A stretch of DNA of 64,000 nt, from contig NC_047072.1 in the NCBI RefSeq assembly GCF_902459465.1, positions 17,093,776 through 17,157,775 on the forward strand, given 5' to 3'. A program made the position numbers and the translations under genes. The notes below the pieces were generated by a model. It made no database searches and had not been told where the DNA came from. It saw only the letters and a list, made by a program, of their open reading frames with translations. Numbering within the stretch: the stretch's first letter is position 1; every line of letters starts with the position of its first letter. Positions 21,501-38,980 of the stretch are shown here, piece after piece. Source of the DNA: Asterias rubens (Eukaryota > Echinodermata > Asteroidea > Forcipulatida > Asteriidae).

Positions 21501-24500
21501 CTTGAAATGCTTCAGTAGTAATTTACAATTTCTCATAGGGTGACCTTTACCAAGGAGAACATGCCTTGGTGCCCTTGCCCTTTCAAAAACCAAGCATACA
21601 GGTCTGAAATAAAAAAGTAGCAATTTGACAATACTTAATTGAGAATGGTTTTACATACCCGTATTTGCTGTCGTTAACATTGTAGAACCGGCTACCACTT
21701 GTGGGTTCTGATTGGCTAGTGAATAGGTCACCTGACCAGTACCCTGATCAGAGATATAATGTGATTGGTTGGAGAGCGGCGTCGATTGCAGTGATTGGCC
21801 GGTTATGTTGGGAACATTATTGGGTTGGGTCATTGTGGCATTACTGGTCGTAGTTAAGTCGACCACTGTGGGTTCGTGGTGGGTTGGTGCATCTTCAAGG
21901 TTCTCCTGGAAAGACTGATCAACAGAGAGAAGGAAGTTCAGGTGAAATTTGGGCTATTGGTAGACTGCAATTTTTAAAATTTCTTTCAGAAACATTCTCC
22001 ACTGCCGCTGTTCATGTCATTGTTACAAATGCTTCAATATAAATTATTTATATATTATATAAGTCTCAATTTTACCACTCACCCGGTTGTACTGTTCTCT
22101 GTCGATGTTGAAGAGTGAGAACAAAGACTCGAACGCTGGATCAGCACTGGTACTCTGCACGATCTCATGAACCGTGTCGTCGGTCATTTGAAGATTCAGC
22201 AGCTCCTCTATGGACGTTGAGGACGTACTGAGTGTGTGAGCGGAAGTGTTTGCCTCTCCGACTGGTTCAGACCGATTCTCCCTGTAAATAAAAACATTTT
22301 AAGTCTTGACTAAATGAACAAAAATAGTCCCGATTCAAAGAAAAAAGGTTAAGATTGCTTAAATTTTCTGGAAGTAAATTATGCAGATAATCAAAATAAT
22401 GAGTGAACTCACACAGGTAGTTTCTTGTTGATGTTGCCGGCTAGTTTCTCCTGGAACTCTGTGTTGTTGATGAGGGACTCGAGAACCTGCGGAAGATCGG
22501 GAAACTCCTCCTCCATTTGGGAAGAAGAAACATTGTCAGTTGAACGAGGAGAAATACTGGCTGCTGTGGAAGCGGGTAATCTACGCGGAGGAACGCTGAC
22601 GAAAAAAAAAATCAACAAAAAATTGAAAATGTTTAACTTGGTAATAGTAGCATATTTCACACTAATAGTCTCAATGCACTGTTCATTTATAGAGCTCTGG
22701 TCATTGGGCCAAAATAACATTCCTTTAATCTTTCTCAGCTCTCTGGGGAGTATGCAACCTGGGCAACCGTAGCACTCCAAAGGCTTTTTCATACATAATA
22801 TATCAACCTCTACCCCTGGGTAGAGAGAAGCAATTACAGTAAAGCATCTTGCTCAAGGACACAAGTGCCACGACAGGGGCCCGAACCCACACTCAAATGA
22901 CTTAACCACCAGAACTTGAATTCGACGCACTAATAACCACGCGGCCTTGACACCTTAAAATCAATGCCTCAAATCCCATATAATATGTACCTTTTTCTCT
23001 TTGGTGATTTGCCGATGGGAGTGTGCACCTGAGTGCCAGTTACGCTGTAGCCCTTGGTGGGGGTTCTGAACTCAGGAATGGCTGTCGTTTCTGTGTAGGA
23101 GTAGAAAAAAGTTGAGGTTTCCTTGTCATAAATTGCTTTCCTCAGAATCCTGTTTAAAATAATTAGGAATAAATTGAGTAATAAACCACAAAGGAAGCCG
23201 ACTTGGCACATTGTAATTCAATTTTGGGGTGAAACAAATTGTCTCTAATCACCTGCCCCCCAAAAAGAGAAAATCATATACAATTTTCCCTTCGACTAAT
23301 AAACAGGGGTGAAAGTCATTGCCAACAAAAAATGGCTGAAACCAGGGTCAAAATTTTAGAAAATATGTTGAAATGATGGCTTTTCCACTTTTTGCATTCC
23401 ATTAGCAATCCCCTACTCAGACTCACCTAGATCCTGCCCTCTATGATCAGCGACCTCCATCTCGACCTCTGACCCCTGATTAGTTGACCCCATGACCCGG
23501 TGGTCATTTGCTGTATGACCCTGGCGACCCGCAATCATAATACTATTGGTGAGAGCGTCGAGGGGGCTGGTGGCTACAGATACGCTACCAGACACAGCGT
23601 TTGTGGCTGTTGTTGTTGTTGTTGTTTTTGACGGAAGCTGCGACGCCATCTTTCGCTGAAGCTCTTGTTGTTTTCTTAGAGCTGACATTCTGTAGCGTGT
23701 CAGGGCTGAACAGTAAAGAGAACGTCATAATTTGTTTTCATTTTTTATTTTTTATTTTGTTATACAAGTCGCCAGACACACAAGGCCTGAGAGCCACTTC
23801 AAGGTGTGGGCTACAAATCAACTATTTTTCCAGGGGTCGTTGCCAACTACTCCTGGGGGCTGAAATAGGGTTACCCCCTTTCAATCCATACGGATGTAGG
23901 CTTGGGTATCATCCATCAGAAGCCTGGCTGGTAGAGCAGAAAGCACTACCTCCCCAACTTTAAGAAGCGACCTGGTTTAGTGTCCTACTTAATACGACAC
24001 AAGTGTCTTCACGATTTTTGTTCTTATCAATTCTGTAATGTTCCTTAGACTTGGACTTCTGACTGTGTGATTTTTATACTCACTTCTTTGGTCTACTTTC
24101 CGCGGTTCTGGGTGTGTTTGGGTGTGTAACAGTCCAGCATTACCCGTGTATTGGAACCTGTAAACAAATTCAACCACAGAATAATGATGTTCCTTTATTT
24201 TTTTACTCCAAATAAATGTAGATGCTACGTATTAAAAGCTCAAATTAGTTTTTCATAATATTTTGCAATTTTTTTTGAGTTTTCTCTTTTTTTCCATTCT
24301 TTTTTTCTTTTCATTTTGTGTTCAAATTGTGGTTACCACAATGGGTGCAAACATTTAAAAGTAAGTTCACATGAATGACAGTGGACTTACCTCAGTTGAC
24401 CTATGACCTCACTATGCATTTTCCATAGTGAGGCAATGACCTGGTTGCAGTTCTTCCTGTCCTTAACTACACAGAGGGCAAGACAGGAATAAAAAGGAAA

Positions 24501-25763
24501 ATAGTTTACAAAAAGAACATAACAGGCCATGTAAAAAATATGTGAGGGTAGGAGGAGTTTACACATGCAAATCAGAGAATTACAGATAAAGTTACAATAG
24601 TCCTGGTTTGTTTAAGACAAATACTTACTGGCATTGATGAGCTTGGAATATTCACTCAGTATTTCAGGTAAACCTTTCTCGAACGGGACCTATAAAACGA
24701 TGACATTATAGAGAAGTCAATCGGTTATTTTACTTGTAAAAAAATTCTTGGTCAGTGTGATCTTTAAACTTAGAAAACCATATGGTCCGATTTTGTCATT
24801 TTCCGATCTTTCCTGTTTAAAGATATTGCATTGTAGAAAAGATCCAATCTTTTTCTTTCCATCCATTGTAAGCTTAAGGATCCTTTGATCTCATTACTAG
24901 TAAGATGGTAAAAGTAATTTAAAAGAAGTAATTTTTGCTTACTGATGGTTCGACATTTGGGTGTCTTCTCAGTTCCTCTAAGTGGGGACTCTCAGTGAAG
25001 AACTCTTTGTATGACCTCAGCAACCCTTCATCTTTTAGATAACCTACAGAATAATTTCAAATTAAAACCAAAAATCAAAAGATTTAACACTTTTTTTTTT
25101 TTCAGTACAGTAGTATAAGAAAGAATTCACCCCAAAATGTACCTCTATTTGGGTTCAACAAAGAAGAACTTTCTAGAGTGGCGTGTCGTGGCCAAGAGGA
25201 TAAGAACCCCGACTCAAGCTCTGGTGTTTCTGATCAGCAGTGTGGGTTCGAGTCCAGGTCGTGACACTTATTGCTGCATCAAAAAGGAGAAGAGGTTCGC
25301 CCCACCTAGGAACCTAGTGTTCCTGGTTTGATTGGCTGCATACTGCGCCAAAGCACCATGTGAAGTTATACACTGTGCTACGTAAAGGAAAACATGTAGG
25401 TCTCAAACATGTACAGGCCTGTGCGCTTCATTTTTGTAAGGGCAAGGGCACCAAGGCATTTTCTTCTTGATATAAAAGGGGCACCCTATGACTTTATGAG
25501 GAAATTATACATTTCTAAAGGAGTATTTGAAGGGCACCAAGGCAATGACCGAGGGCATGGAGGCAATCGCCTTCATCGCTCCAGGAAGTACAGGCCTGCA
25601 TGTACTTAAAAACAAAGCTCCGTAGTTTGAGGTCCTGTCCAACAATTATTCCTGTTTTATTTTTTATTTTTTTTATTTTTTTTGGGGGGGGGAGAGGGGG
25701 TTGCAGTGGTAGTAGGGTAGCTTTCTTACCTAGGACTAGTCGAGCTACATCTGAGGGAAGCAT
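18587..25763 (-). CDS. NPAT: NPAT-like histone locus body transcription coactivator (13 coding exons)
   Basis: NPAT is the cyclin E-CDK2 substrate that drives replication-dependent histone transcription in histone locus bodies. Coding exons: 25763-25730, 25043-24943, 24689-24629, 24466-24391, 24157-24084, 23705-23427, 23090-22991, 22595-22413, 22281-22083, 21905-21659, 21384-19583, 18907-18878, 18670-18587. Phases agree, giving about 1089 residues (human about 1427). The N-terminus MLPSDVARLVLG and YLKDEGLLRSYKEFF form the LisH motif; PDLPQVLES and NNTEFQEKLAGNINKKL match the NPAT family. A long Ser/Thr/Gln-rich region has many SP/TP sites, including SPKRKR near residue 240, and basic SRTPRKQ-type patches. 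The last exon ends DVDKFLSSLQYAE, resembling the family C-terminus as I recall it. Exon 10 has an alternative in-frame acceptor 9 nt upstream. The 30-nt exon is the least certain. Confidence 0.88.
18994..19105. mobile_element. Family A MITE, partial (NPAT intron)
   Basis: Starts TTAAATGCACTGGACACCTT and continues TCAAAGACCAGTATTCTCAC and CAACATAAGCATAAAA. Only one end is recognisable. It lies between the 30-nt exon and the long exon of NPAT. Confidence 0.65.
21436..21610 (-). mobile_element. Dispersed repeat, family C (NPAT intron)
   Basis: On the minus strand it carries the family C order: TGTATGCTTGGTTTTTGAAA, GGGCAAGGGCACCAAGGCAT, GGTCACCCTATGAGAAATTG and GGGGGCATGGAAG. Complete but diverged. 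Confidence 0.75.
22740..22950 (-). repeat. tRNA-derived SINE (NPAT intron)
   Basis: Reverse-strand copy with a GCGTGGTTATTAGTGCGTCG head, a B-box-like GTGGGTTCGGGCCCC, then GTGTCCTTGAGCAAGATGCT, the body phrase shared with 13455-13630. It may extend left to about 22640. Confidence 0.65.
23764..23950 (+). repeat. Dispersed repeat, GTCGCCAGACACACAAGGCC type (NPAT intron)
   Basis: Matches 16994-17103 in the opposite orientation, including CCACTTCAAGGTGTGGGCTA and AGGGTTACCCCCTTT. It continues into sequence with a TGGTAGAGCAGAAAGCACTA phrase that looks tRNA-like. Confidence 0.65.
25175..25345 (+). repeat. tRNA-derived SINE (NPAT intron)
   Basis: GTGTCGTGGCCAAGAGGATA is an A-box-like head and GTGGGTTCGAGTCCAGGTC a well-kept B box. 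The spacing fits a tRNA-derived Pol III promoter. The body follows without acceptor-stem pairing, so this is not a functional tRNA. Confidence 0.65.
25413..25597 (+). mobile_element. Dispersed repeat, family C (NPAT intron)
   Basis: Reads GGCCTGTGCGCTTCATTTTT, GTAAGGGCAAGGGCACCAAG, then GGGCACCAAGGCAATGACCG, GGGCATGGAGGCAATCGCC and ends near ACAGGCCTG. It contains one unit of the 21-bp sequence that is amplified at 40.05-40.83 kb. Confidence 0.8.
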
Positions 25764-25829
25764 TATGATTGTTTTCTCCTTATGGGGACCTCACAGACAA
25801 ACATCTATCCAGGTCAGTACTCTGCAAAT

Positions 25830-27020
25830 CATAAACTGATCTTAGTCAAAATGTTAAATTGACAACAAAAAACATATTAAATCAAATTTTCTTCACCGCT
25901 TTCAATTTGATATTCAAACAAAATGTTCCCATCCCCATGGTGGTGGTTGTGTCGTGTGGAAGAGCAGTTTAACGCACTAAATTAAACTCTATATATATCG
26001 TAGGAGGTCCTGTTTTCGAGGTGTCCCTAAAATCGTGGAAAACCTTTTACGATGTAAACAGTCCCTAGATAAAAAATTTGTGGTTTTATTTGCCAAGCAA
26101 AGAGTCTCCTCTCCCTTGACCAAAACTTAGAAACATGCAAGGCTCCACTAGTTATTTGCACTTGTAAATGCAAAAAGTTTGGTATTTTAGGCATTTCTAC
26201 AAGGTACAAAAACATGTCATAATGTTGAGGCTATATAAAAATGTTTGCCCACCCAAAAAGTTTCATCAAACACTATTTCAATTCACAATTCATGATGATC
26301 AAATCATGTGACTGAATATTTTGCTGAGCATTCTGAAAAAAAAAATACAGAGGCTTAAAGAAGCCATGTGCCTTATATCATTTTCTAATATTTTTCGAGA
26401 TTTCTTTTTTTTAACCCTCATATCAATATTATTATTAATATTAAAATTTAAACATCAGCTTGTTGATTCAATTATCACTGTTTATTTAGGCCTATACGCT
26501 TTTTATTATAAGTTTTAAGAAAAAAAGGGAAAAAAACTGAATAAAAAATCAGATTTGAAAGCCAATAATTATTCACACTTTTTATTAAACTATATATTTT
26601 TGTTATTTTTTACAAATTACCATGGTAATTTTTTTAATTTCATTTCAAAATATTTTGAATAAAACGAAGACAACTTTGTTTGCCGTGAAAACAGGAAAAA
26701 CTCAAAACAAATGGGGCCAGTCATGCCAGTTGAAGTCATCGAAGATCGGTGTGTAGTGTGAACATTTCAATGTCCATCAAGTTTTAATATATGTTTGCAT
26801 ACTTCATATTATCAAATGAAGATATTTAGGGCATCGGTTGATGTATGGCATCATTTTTTTTCCCAATTCAAAGAAAAAGGCATAATAGCGTGAAAACTGG
26901 TAAGGGGAGGATATATCTGATCAGCACAGCAGGGTTTGGGTTCGAGTCCAAGACCAGTTGTGTCCGATCTTCTCTTGATTTAAATAACATGAAATTGAAT
27001 TTACTACATACAACAAGCAA
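25830..27020. other. Upstream of NPAT, no coding exon recognised
   Basis: An AG acceptor on the minus strand about 60 nt before the NPAT ATG suggests a non-coding upstream exon further right. The stretch is otherwise AT-rich. A degraded SINE with GGTTTGGGTTCGAGTCC lies near 26895-26990. Confidence 0.4.
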
Positions 27021-27021
27021 G

Positions 27022-27149
27022 GGAAAAGTTTCCGTATGGCGCCACCACTTTTTCATTCGATATGAAATAATATAGTATCTAATTTACCCCAATGAGATAT
27101 CCCTTTTTGTAAAAAAGAGTGAAAAAGTGGTGGAGCCATACGGAAAGCA
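27022..27149. mobile_element. Palindromic MITE, family K (copy 2)
   Basis: Close copy of 3747-3878: it begins GGAAAAGTTTCCGTATGGCG and ends GTGGTGGAGCCATACGGAAA. One arm carries GGAGCC instead of GGCGCC. It directly abuts the LINE remnant that follows. Confidence 0.85.
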
Positions 27150-27650
27150 TGGTTATAAACTTCTGCTTTTTGTGTATAAATCACTCACCAACAATGCCCC
27201 TGCATATATTGATGATCTACTCAAACCATACAATCCTCCTCGCAAACTCCGGTCTTACAATTCTAGTCTCCTTATTGAGCCCATATATCCAATCATTCAT
27301 GGGGAGACCGATCTTTCTCACATGCTGCCCCACGCCTATGGAACAAATTGCCAGCACTAGTAAAATCATCTGTTTCTTTAACACAATTTAAGAAAAACCT
27401 TAAGACACATCTTTTCAACCAAGTATTTGAGAAAATAGTTTGATTTCTACCCTTCGATGTTTTCTTTGATATTGCATTTGTATTGTATTTCTCCTCAACA
27501 TGTTCTGGATTTCTTCTTAGCTTAGGCTTACGTTTCAATTTTGGTTATTGTACATGTAATTCTTTGTATTAAGCGCCATGAGCACTTTGATGGATTTGTG
27601 CGCTTTATAAGTTCTCATTATTATTATTATTTTTTATTATTAATATTATC
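27150..27650 (+). mobile_element. 3' end of a CR1/L2-like non-LTR retrotransposon, broken
   Basis: Conceptual translation gives LLLFVYKSLTNNAPAYIDDL and LLIEPIYP; after a frameshift near 27300 it gives FSHAAPRLWNKLP and FKKNLKTHLF. These are features of the C-terminal tail of LINE reverse-transcriptase ORFs of the CR1/L2 type. A 3' UTR with AAGCGCCATGAGCACTTTG and a TTATTATTATT tail follows. 5'-truncated and dead. Confidence 0.75.
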
Positions 27651-27817
27651 CCAAACAAGACACTAAACCTTGCTCCGTCATTCGGATGGGACAGAACTTA
27701 AGCTGTAGGTCCAGTGTGTCGTTATTCCTAAAATCTATCAACCACACATAAAAGACTTGATAAAGTGGGGACAGAGGGTCCCCCATCCTAAAGTACACAG
27801 AAGTACCCCCATTTACA

Positions 27818-27840
27818 CCCCCCCCCCCCCCCCCCCCCCC
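27818..27840. repeat. C homopolymer, 23 nt
   Basis: The longest of many C or G runs of 13 nt or more in the window. Others are at 4429-4443, 9859-9876, 11935-11948, 29130-29146, 29196-29215, 29585-29598, 31373-31387, 50238-50251, 52741-52756 and 59223-59235. Confidence 0.9.
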
Positions 27841-28201
27841 GCAAAAATCCAGAAAAGCTAAATTAAAAACTACCGGTTCTGTATCTGTATTAAAAATCAA
27901 GCAATTCAACTAAGACATTTGAAACAATTCCAACCATGTTTTACTTACACATTTGTCTTGGCGAATTTCACTTGTTGAAATTCATTGTTGACAGTGTATG
28001 TAAAGTTACAGACCCAGTTCAGTCCTCTCGACCTCTCACAAGTCTGCTGTCATGCTGCACTGTGTAATAACAACCTTGTCCCCGAGCTTTGAGTCGTTTT
28101 TTATTACCGTTGTATAGGCGGGTGAGATTGATTCGTTTGAGAACGACTTACTTTAGCGCACTGGAGAAACTAAACCGTATCTACTGAAAAGATGGCAAGC
28201 T

Positions 28202-28640
28202 CTTTTTCTTATAAAGTCCGCTCCGGACACTTTTGCATATGCATGCAATCGTGTCCGGGGCTATGCAAATCCGTCCGGTGGACATGTACATGACTGTACG
28301 TGTATGGGCGCGCGTAAGCGAGTGTGCATGCAATGAACTACGTATATGCATGGACTTCCTCAATGGTATATGAATATAGTCACGTATTAATTTATGATTG
28401 CAGCGGGCGAATAGCCAACGGCCGAACATTTCCCATGTCATTCATGACATGCACCTTGTAAAATATGGCGAACGTGTTCCGTCGACCAAGGGCGCCTTCA
28501 ATTTACTGCAAGGACGGTTTTGCACGGGGGCGGACACAACTGCATAAGCAAATGTGTCCGGGCGGACACGATTGCATGCAAAGCCGTATTGCATAGAGGA
28601 CATAATTGCATGCGACACCGGCCTCCTGTAAGCGAAATAA
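28202..28640. promoter_or_regulatory. Cluster of GGACAC...TTGCAT...GTGTCC dyads in the NPAT-Scm interval
   Basis: Dyads pairing GGACAC with GTGTCC around TGCAT-rich cores lie at 28225-28256 and 28532-28559, with half copies from 28564 and 28598. A perfect octamer ATGCAAAT (POU-type site) lies at 28263-28270. The stretch is CpG-rich compared with its surroundings. It could be regulatory DNA of NPAT or Scm, or a repeat of unknown class. Confidence 0.35.
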
Positions 28641-28780
28641 AAAGTCAAGCTATTGCTTGAATCTTGACCATTATTTTTCCCCTTTTCTAGTTTATGAAAC
28701 TATCTGATTATACGACAGAGGGACTTTCAGACTTTCAGGATCATACTTTATTGGTCAGAAGTTGTTTGTAGTTACCTTGT

Positions 28781-28910
28781 TAGTCTTGGTGCAAGACGTT
28801 TCTCGTTTCCTTTTCACGCACACCGCGGCCAATTCACCGACAGCGCGCGCACCGACTCACCTGACTGATAGTCCACTCACCGCCCGGAGAAACGTCTTGC
28901 ACCAAGACTA
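28781..28910. mobile_element. 130-bp MITE with 24-bp perfect TIRs and 9-bp target duplication
   Basis: Begins TAGTCTTGGTGCAAGACG and ends with the exact complement; the two arms match over 24 bp. The element is flanked on both sides by TTACCTTGT (28772-28780 and 28911-28919). A 9-bp duplication is typical of Mutator-like elements. The interior is GC-rich and non-coding. Confidence 0.85.
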
Positions 28911-29099
28911 TTACCTTGTGTGAAGCTTCCGAATGTGACCCAGAGGCCAAAGAGATATTGGTCATGAGATACTAGTACCAAAAGAGTAAGACTCTGACGA
29001 GGCATCATTTTTTTGCGGCCGACAGTTACAAGATGCACGCGCTGAAAATTCACTAAGAGCTGATCTCAATAATCTTATGATAGGGAGTGTCTAACGAAT

Positions 29100-30037
29100 A
29101 AATCAAGACCAAAATATTCCATCCCTCTGCCCCCCCCCCCCCCCCCAGCGTCCAGTCTATACTTTGGTTAAAGCAAGGCGCTGGGGACGAGCGAACCCCC
29201 CCCCCCCCCCCCCCCGGTATAGTGTCCTCCATTCTCATTCTCGGCATGGTTTGAGCATAACTAAATTTATTATAAAAAAAAAACCTCAACATAACCGTAA
29301 AGCTTTTAATACAAAAGAGCATGCCGATGATGAATATTCATGCAGAGTACATATAATGCTTAAAAAGAAATATATTTTGTGTGTCACGATCTGAGAACTT
29401 TGCAATTCAACGTCTCCCCCTGTGTCGTCACCACATCAATCGGTCTCTATCTCAAAGGTGAGCAATTTCAGGCAAGATTAAATCTCATCATGCACCTGTT
29501 TCAACACTGGAGTGGACTATCGGCCTGGGCCCAATTTCATAAAGCTATTAAGCAGAACTTGGCACACAGGCATGGGTGCTAGTGCCCCCCCCCCCCCCAC
29601 CCCACACATGTTGTTCGCCTACGCCTCCCTATCGATGACACACTATCGATGCTCGCGAGATGAGTCAGAAATTCTTGATTCATCATCCCCCGTCATCCCC
29701 CTTAAGTGGTTATTATTGTCGGCAAGGACGGTCGTGCACGTAATACTCTGCCTCACAATCACAGTCAATGTTCAGAAGTTTCTCGCAGAACCTAAGGAAA
29801 AGCGTTTATAGGTCCGCCGCACCATCCAAAGCAAGACTCCCAGTTTTAACCGGTGTTTTCTGCTCAGTGTGAATGACCTCCCCATCCCCACAGTGTGAAT
29901 GCGTGAGAAAAACTGACAGGGTTACGACGTCAACCTCATTTCTATAACTACTCTTTAGTAAAACACATGCGTCGTCTGGATACAGAGAGCTCACACACAC
30001 GTCTGAGTGGTTTTTAGCCGCTGTTTATCACATTTTG
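29100..30037 (+). promoter_or_regulatory. Possible promoter and non-coding first exon of the Scm gene
   Basis: A CACATTTTG|GTAAGT donor at 30037/30038 could end a 5' exon starting somewhere after 29800. ATGs just before it run into stops, so the exon would be untranslated. Upstream are C tracts of 17 and 20 nt (29130-29146 and 29196-29215). This assignment rests only on the donor and position. Confidence 0.3.
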
Positions 30038-30195
30038 GTAAGTATCTACATTGTTTTTTTCTTTCAGTTATGCATCGAGTGCGTCATTAACGATGTGTTG
30101 CGTTGAACTAGTTGAGTCCGTGTTTACTTCTGTAAAATTTGGCGTTTGTTTATAATACTAAAAATTACTTCACACGTCAAATGAAAATCTGACTG

Positions 30196-30255
30196 CGGAA
30201 AAGTTTCCGTATGGCGCCACCACTTTTTCATTCGATATAAAATAATATAGGAACT
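30196..30255. mobile_element. Family K MITE, left arm only
   Basis: GGAAAAGTTTCCGTATGGCG followed by CCACCACTTTTTCATTCGAT matches the left arm of 3747-3878 and 27022-27149. The right arm is absent. A GGGCGCCCTCT motif follows at about 30302. Confidence 0.75.
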
Positions 30256-31494
30256 TATTTACCTGATTGACTGCTCTTGCCAAATCAATGGTGTATTGAT
30301 AGGGCGCCCTCTTTGTCTTATATAACGACTTTCAATGTCTGCGAATGCGTCACCTTCTGACCAATAATTATTAATTAATGATTACTTAACTTTGTATTGC
30401 CAGTCTTGAACTTCTGAAAACCAGAGAGCCCTTTGCCTGTTTAATGATTTACAATCGTTTTTTTTCTTGTCGTGAGACTTGACCACTCTCTTCCCATAAT
30501 AACTAAACAAAATCAAAACACCCAGCAGTTTCACAAAACACAAGAAGTGACAAGATAGATCTGGATGGATCTTGTTCTTTTTATTTTCTCAACACTTTTT
30601 ATTTATTTAGTCTTACATCCTGTAAAAATTGTAAATTTGGATTATATGATCTAGCTAGAGTCAAATAGAAAGAGTAGAGTAAGTGGTTCAAACTAGTTAG
30701 TATGCCTATCACTCAGGTAACACTGTCTGTCTGCTGCTCATTGCCGAGTGCCAGCAGGCCAGGCAGTTGTCAGGTTTTTTTTTACTGTTACTTAGTGTTA
30801 GTCCAAACTTCACCCGTCCTGGGATGTGATTGTGTATGCCATGATGAATTGAATGTATTTTGAAGCAGACAGAGTAAGACATGATTGTTAAAATCTAGCT
30901 GGGACCCAGTATCTCACTGGCTGGGGCTCTGCACTCATTTAAAAGAAGAATGATTTACTAATTTTTAATATGCAATTTTATATATATATATATTTCTTCT
31001 CAATAGCTGGTGTGGCCTCCAGGGTAGAGTGTGTATGGCACATTATAACCCTTGATTGGCTTTACACATACATGTAGCAGTTGACATTCTTTGTGCTTCG
31101 GGTAACAAGTACTACAAAATCCTCCTCATCACTTTCACAAAACTCAACAGATTGGTATAAGACATCGTGATGCCAGCCAATAAGCTCTCCAAAACTCCGT
31201 TTGGTATGTAGGCCTATGCTCCATCTCAAATTAAGAGTATCATTATAAACCACAAATTAAGAATGTGTAAATTTTTATATAGTTGGTACTGGTCCCAACT
31301 TGAGTGCAACTTGAGTGCCACGGCTGGGACGGCCAAACTAAAGCTGGGATTCAGAGAGCTTCCATTTTGCCAGGGGGGGGGGGGGGGTTCCACCAGAACC
31401 AGATTGTGTAGGGTGGTTGCAAAAGGCTGGGTGTCCCAGGGTACACGGATCGCTGAGAGGAGGGGGTTTGTCCAGGTGTTTCTTGCAGTTGCTG

Positions 31495-31575
31495 CTGAAT
31501 GTATAGCTCAGTTTGGTAGAGTGCTGGCTTGTTTTTGGAGGTCTTTGGTTTGAGTCCACATCTTGCATATTTTTT
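31495..31575 (+). repeat. tRNA-like SINE head
   Basis: TATAGCTCAGTTTGGTAGAG is a good A box and TTGGTTTGAGTCCACATC a B box, 35-40 bp apart. No acceptor stem closes, so it is read as a SINE head rather than a tRNA gene. It abuts the family A MITE at 31580. Confidence 0.55.
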
Positions 31576-31579
31576 TTGT

Positions 31580-31955
31580 TTAAAGGGAAGGTACACGTTT
31601 TGTAATTACTCAAAACAAATATTAGCTTAAAAACTGACTTGGTAACGAGCATTTGAGAGCTGTTGATAGTATAAAACATTGTGGGAAACGACTCCCTCTG
31701 AAGTAACGTAGTTTTTGAGAAAGAGGTAATTTCTCACTAAAATATTAAAAGACTTCTAGCAACAAGTCTTTTATTCCTAGCTGAAAGCACACAAATTCGT
31801 CCAACAAGGGTGTTTTTTCTTTCATCACTTTCTCGCAACTATGGTGACCAATTGAGCCCAAATTTTCACAGGCTTGTTATTTTATGCTTATGATGGGATA
31901 GACCAAGTGAGAACAGCGGTCTTTGACAATTACTAAACGTAAACAGTGCCTTTAA
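31580..31955. mobile_element. TTAA-flanked MITE, family A, full length
   Basis: Runs TTAAAGGGAAGGTACACG to TAAACAGTGCCTTTAA. The order is typical of the family: GGTAACGAGCATTTGAGAG, CATTGTGGGAAACGACTCC, AAAAGACTT inverted arms, CGCAACTATGGTGACCAATT, TTGTTATTTTATGC. It lies in the intron before the first recognised Scm exon. Confidence 0.85.
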
Positions 31956-32086
31956 CCCAAACTATTAAAAAGAAAATACAAATACAAAAAATTGTCAAAG
32001 ATTGTTTAGAAACTGTTTGGTGCACTGTACCACTCTATTATTATTTGTTCGCCCTTTTTATTTTGTTTGTTTTTTCCCTTCATTAG

Positions 32087-38755
<6,669 letters not shown>

Positions 38756-38980
38756 GGGGAGTGACGACCAGCTCAGTAACAAGATGTGGACCACAGGATG
38801 AAAAGCAATATACCGGTGAGCAACAATTTTTTTAAATGTTTGTTTTTAAAACAACTCTTAAAAGTGAAGTACCAAGTTTTTTTAAGACGAGGTTTGGTAG
38901 ATGCTGACGGATGATACGTTGCGACTTGAGCGCAAACGAAACTGGAATCCTACCGGACGAATGGAACTCTGAGTTCCACC

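Noticed and set aside
25730-28200. A second divergent coding gene such as ATM next to NPAT, as in vertebrates
   Set aside because: No kinase or other recognisable coding exon is present upstream of NPAT; the next gene is Scm.
29053-29322. Glycine-rich minus-strand open frame
   Set aside because: The glycines come from poly-C tracts; no other coding evidence.
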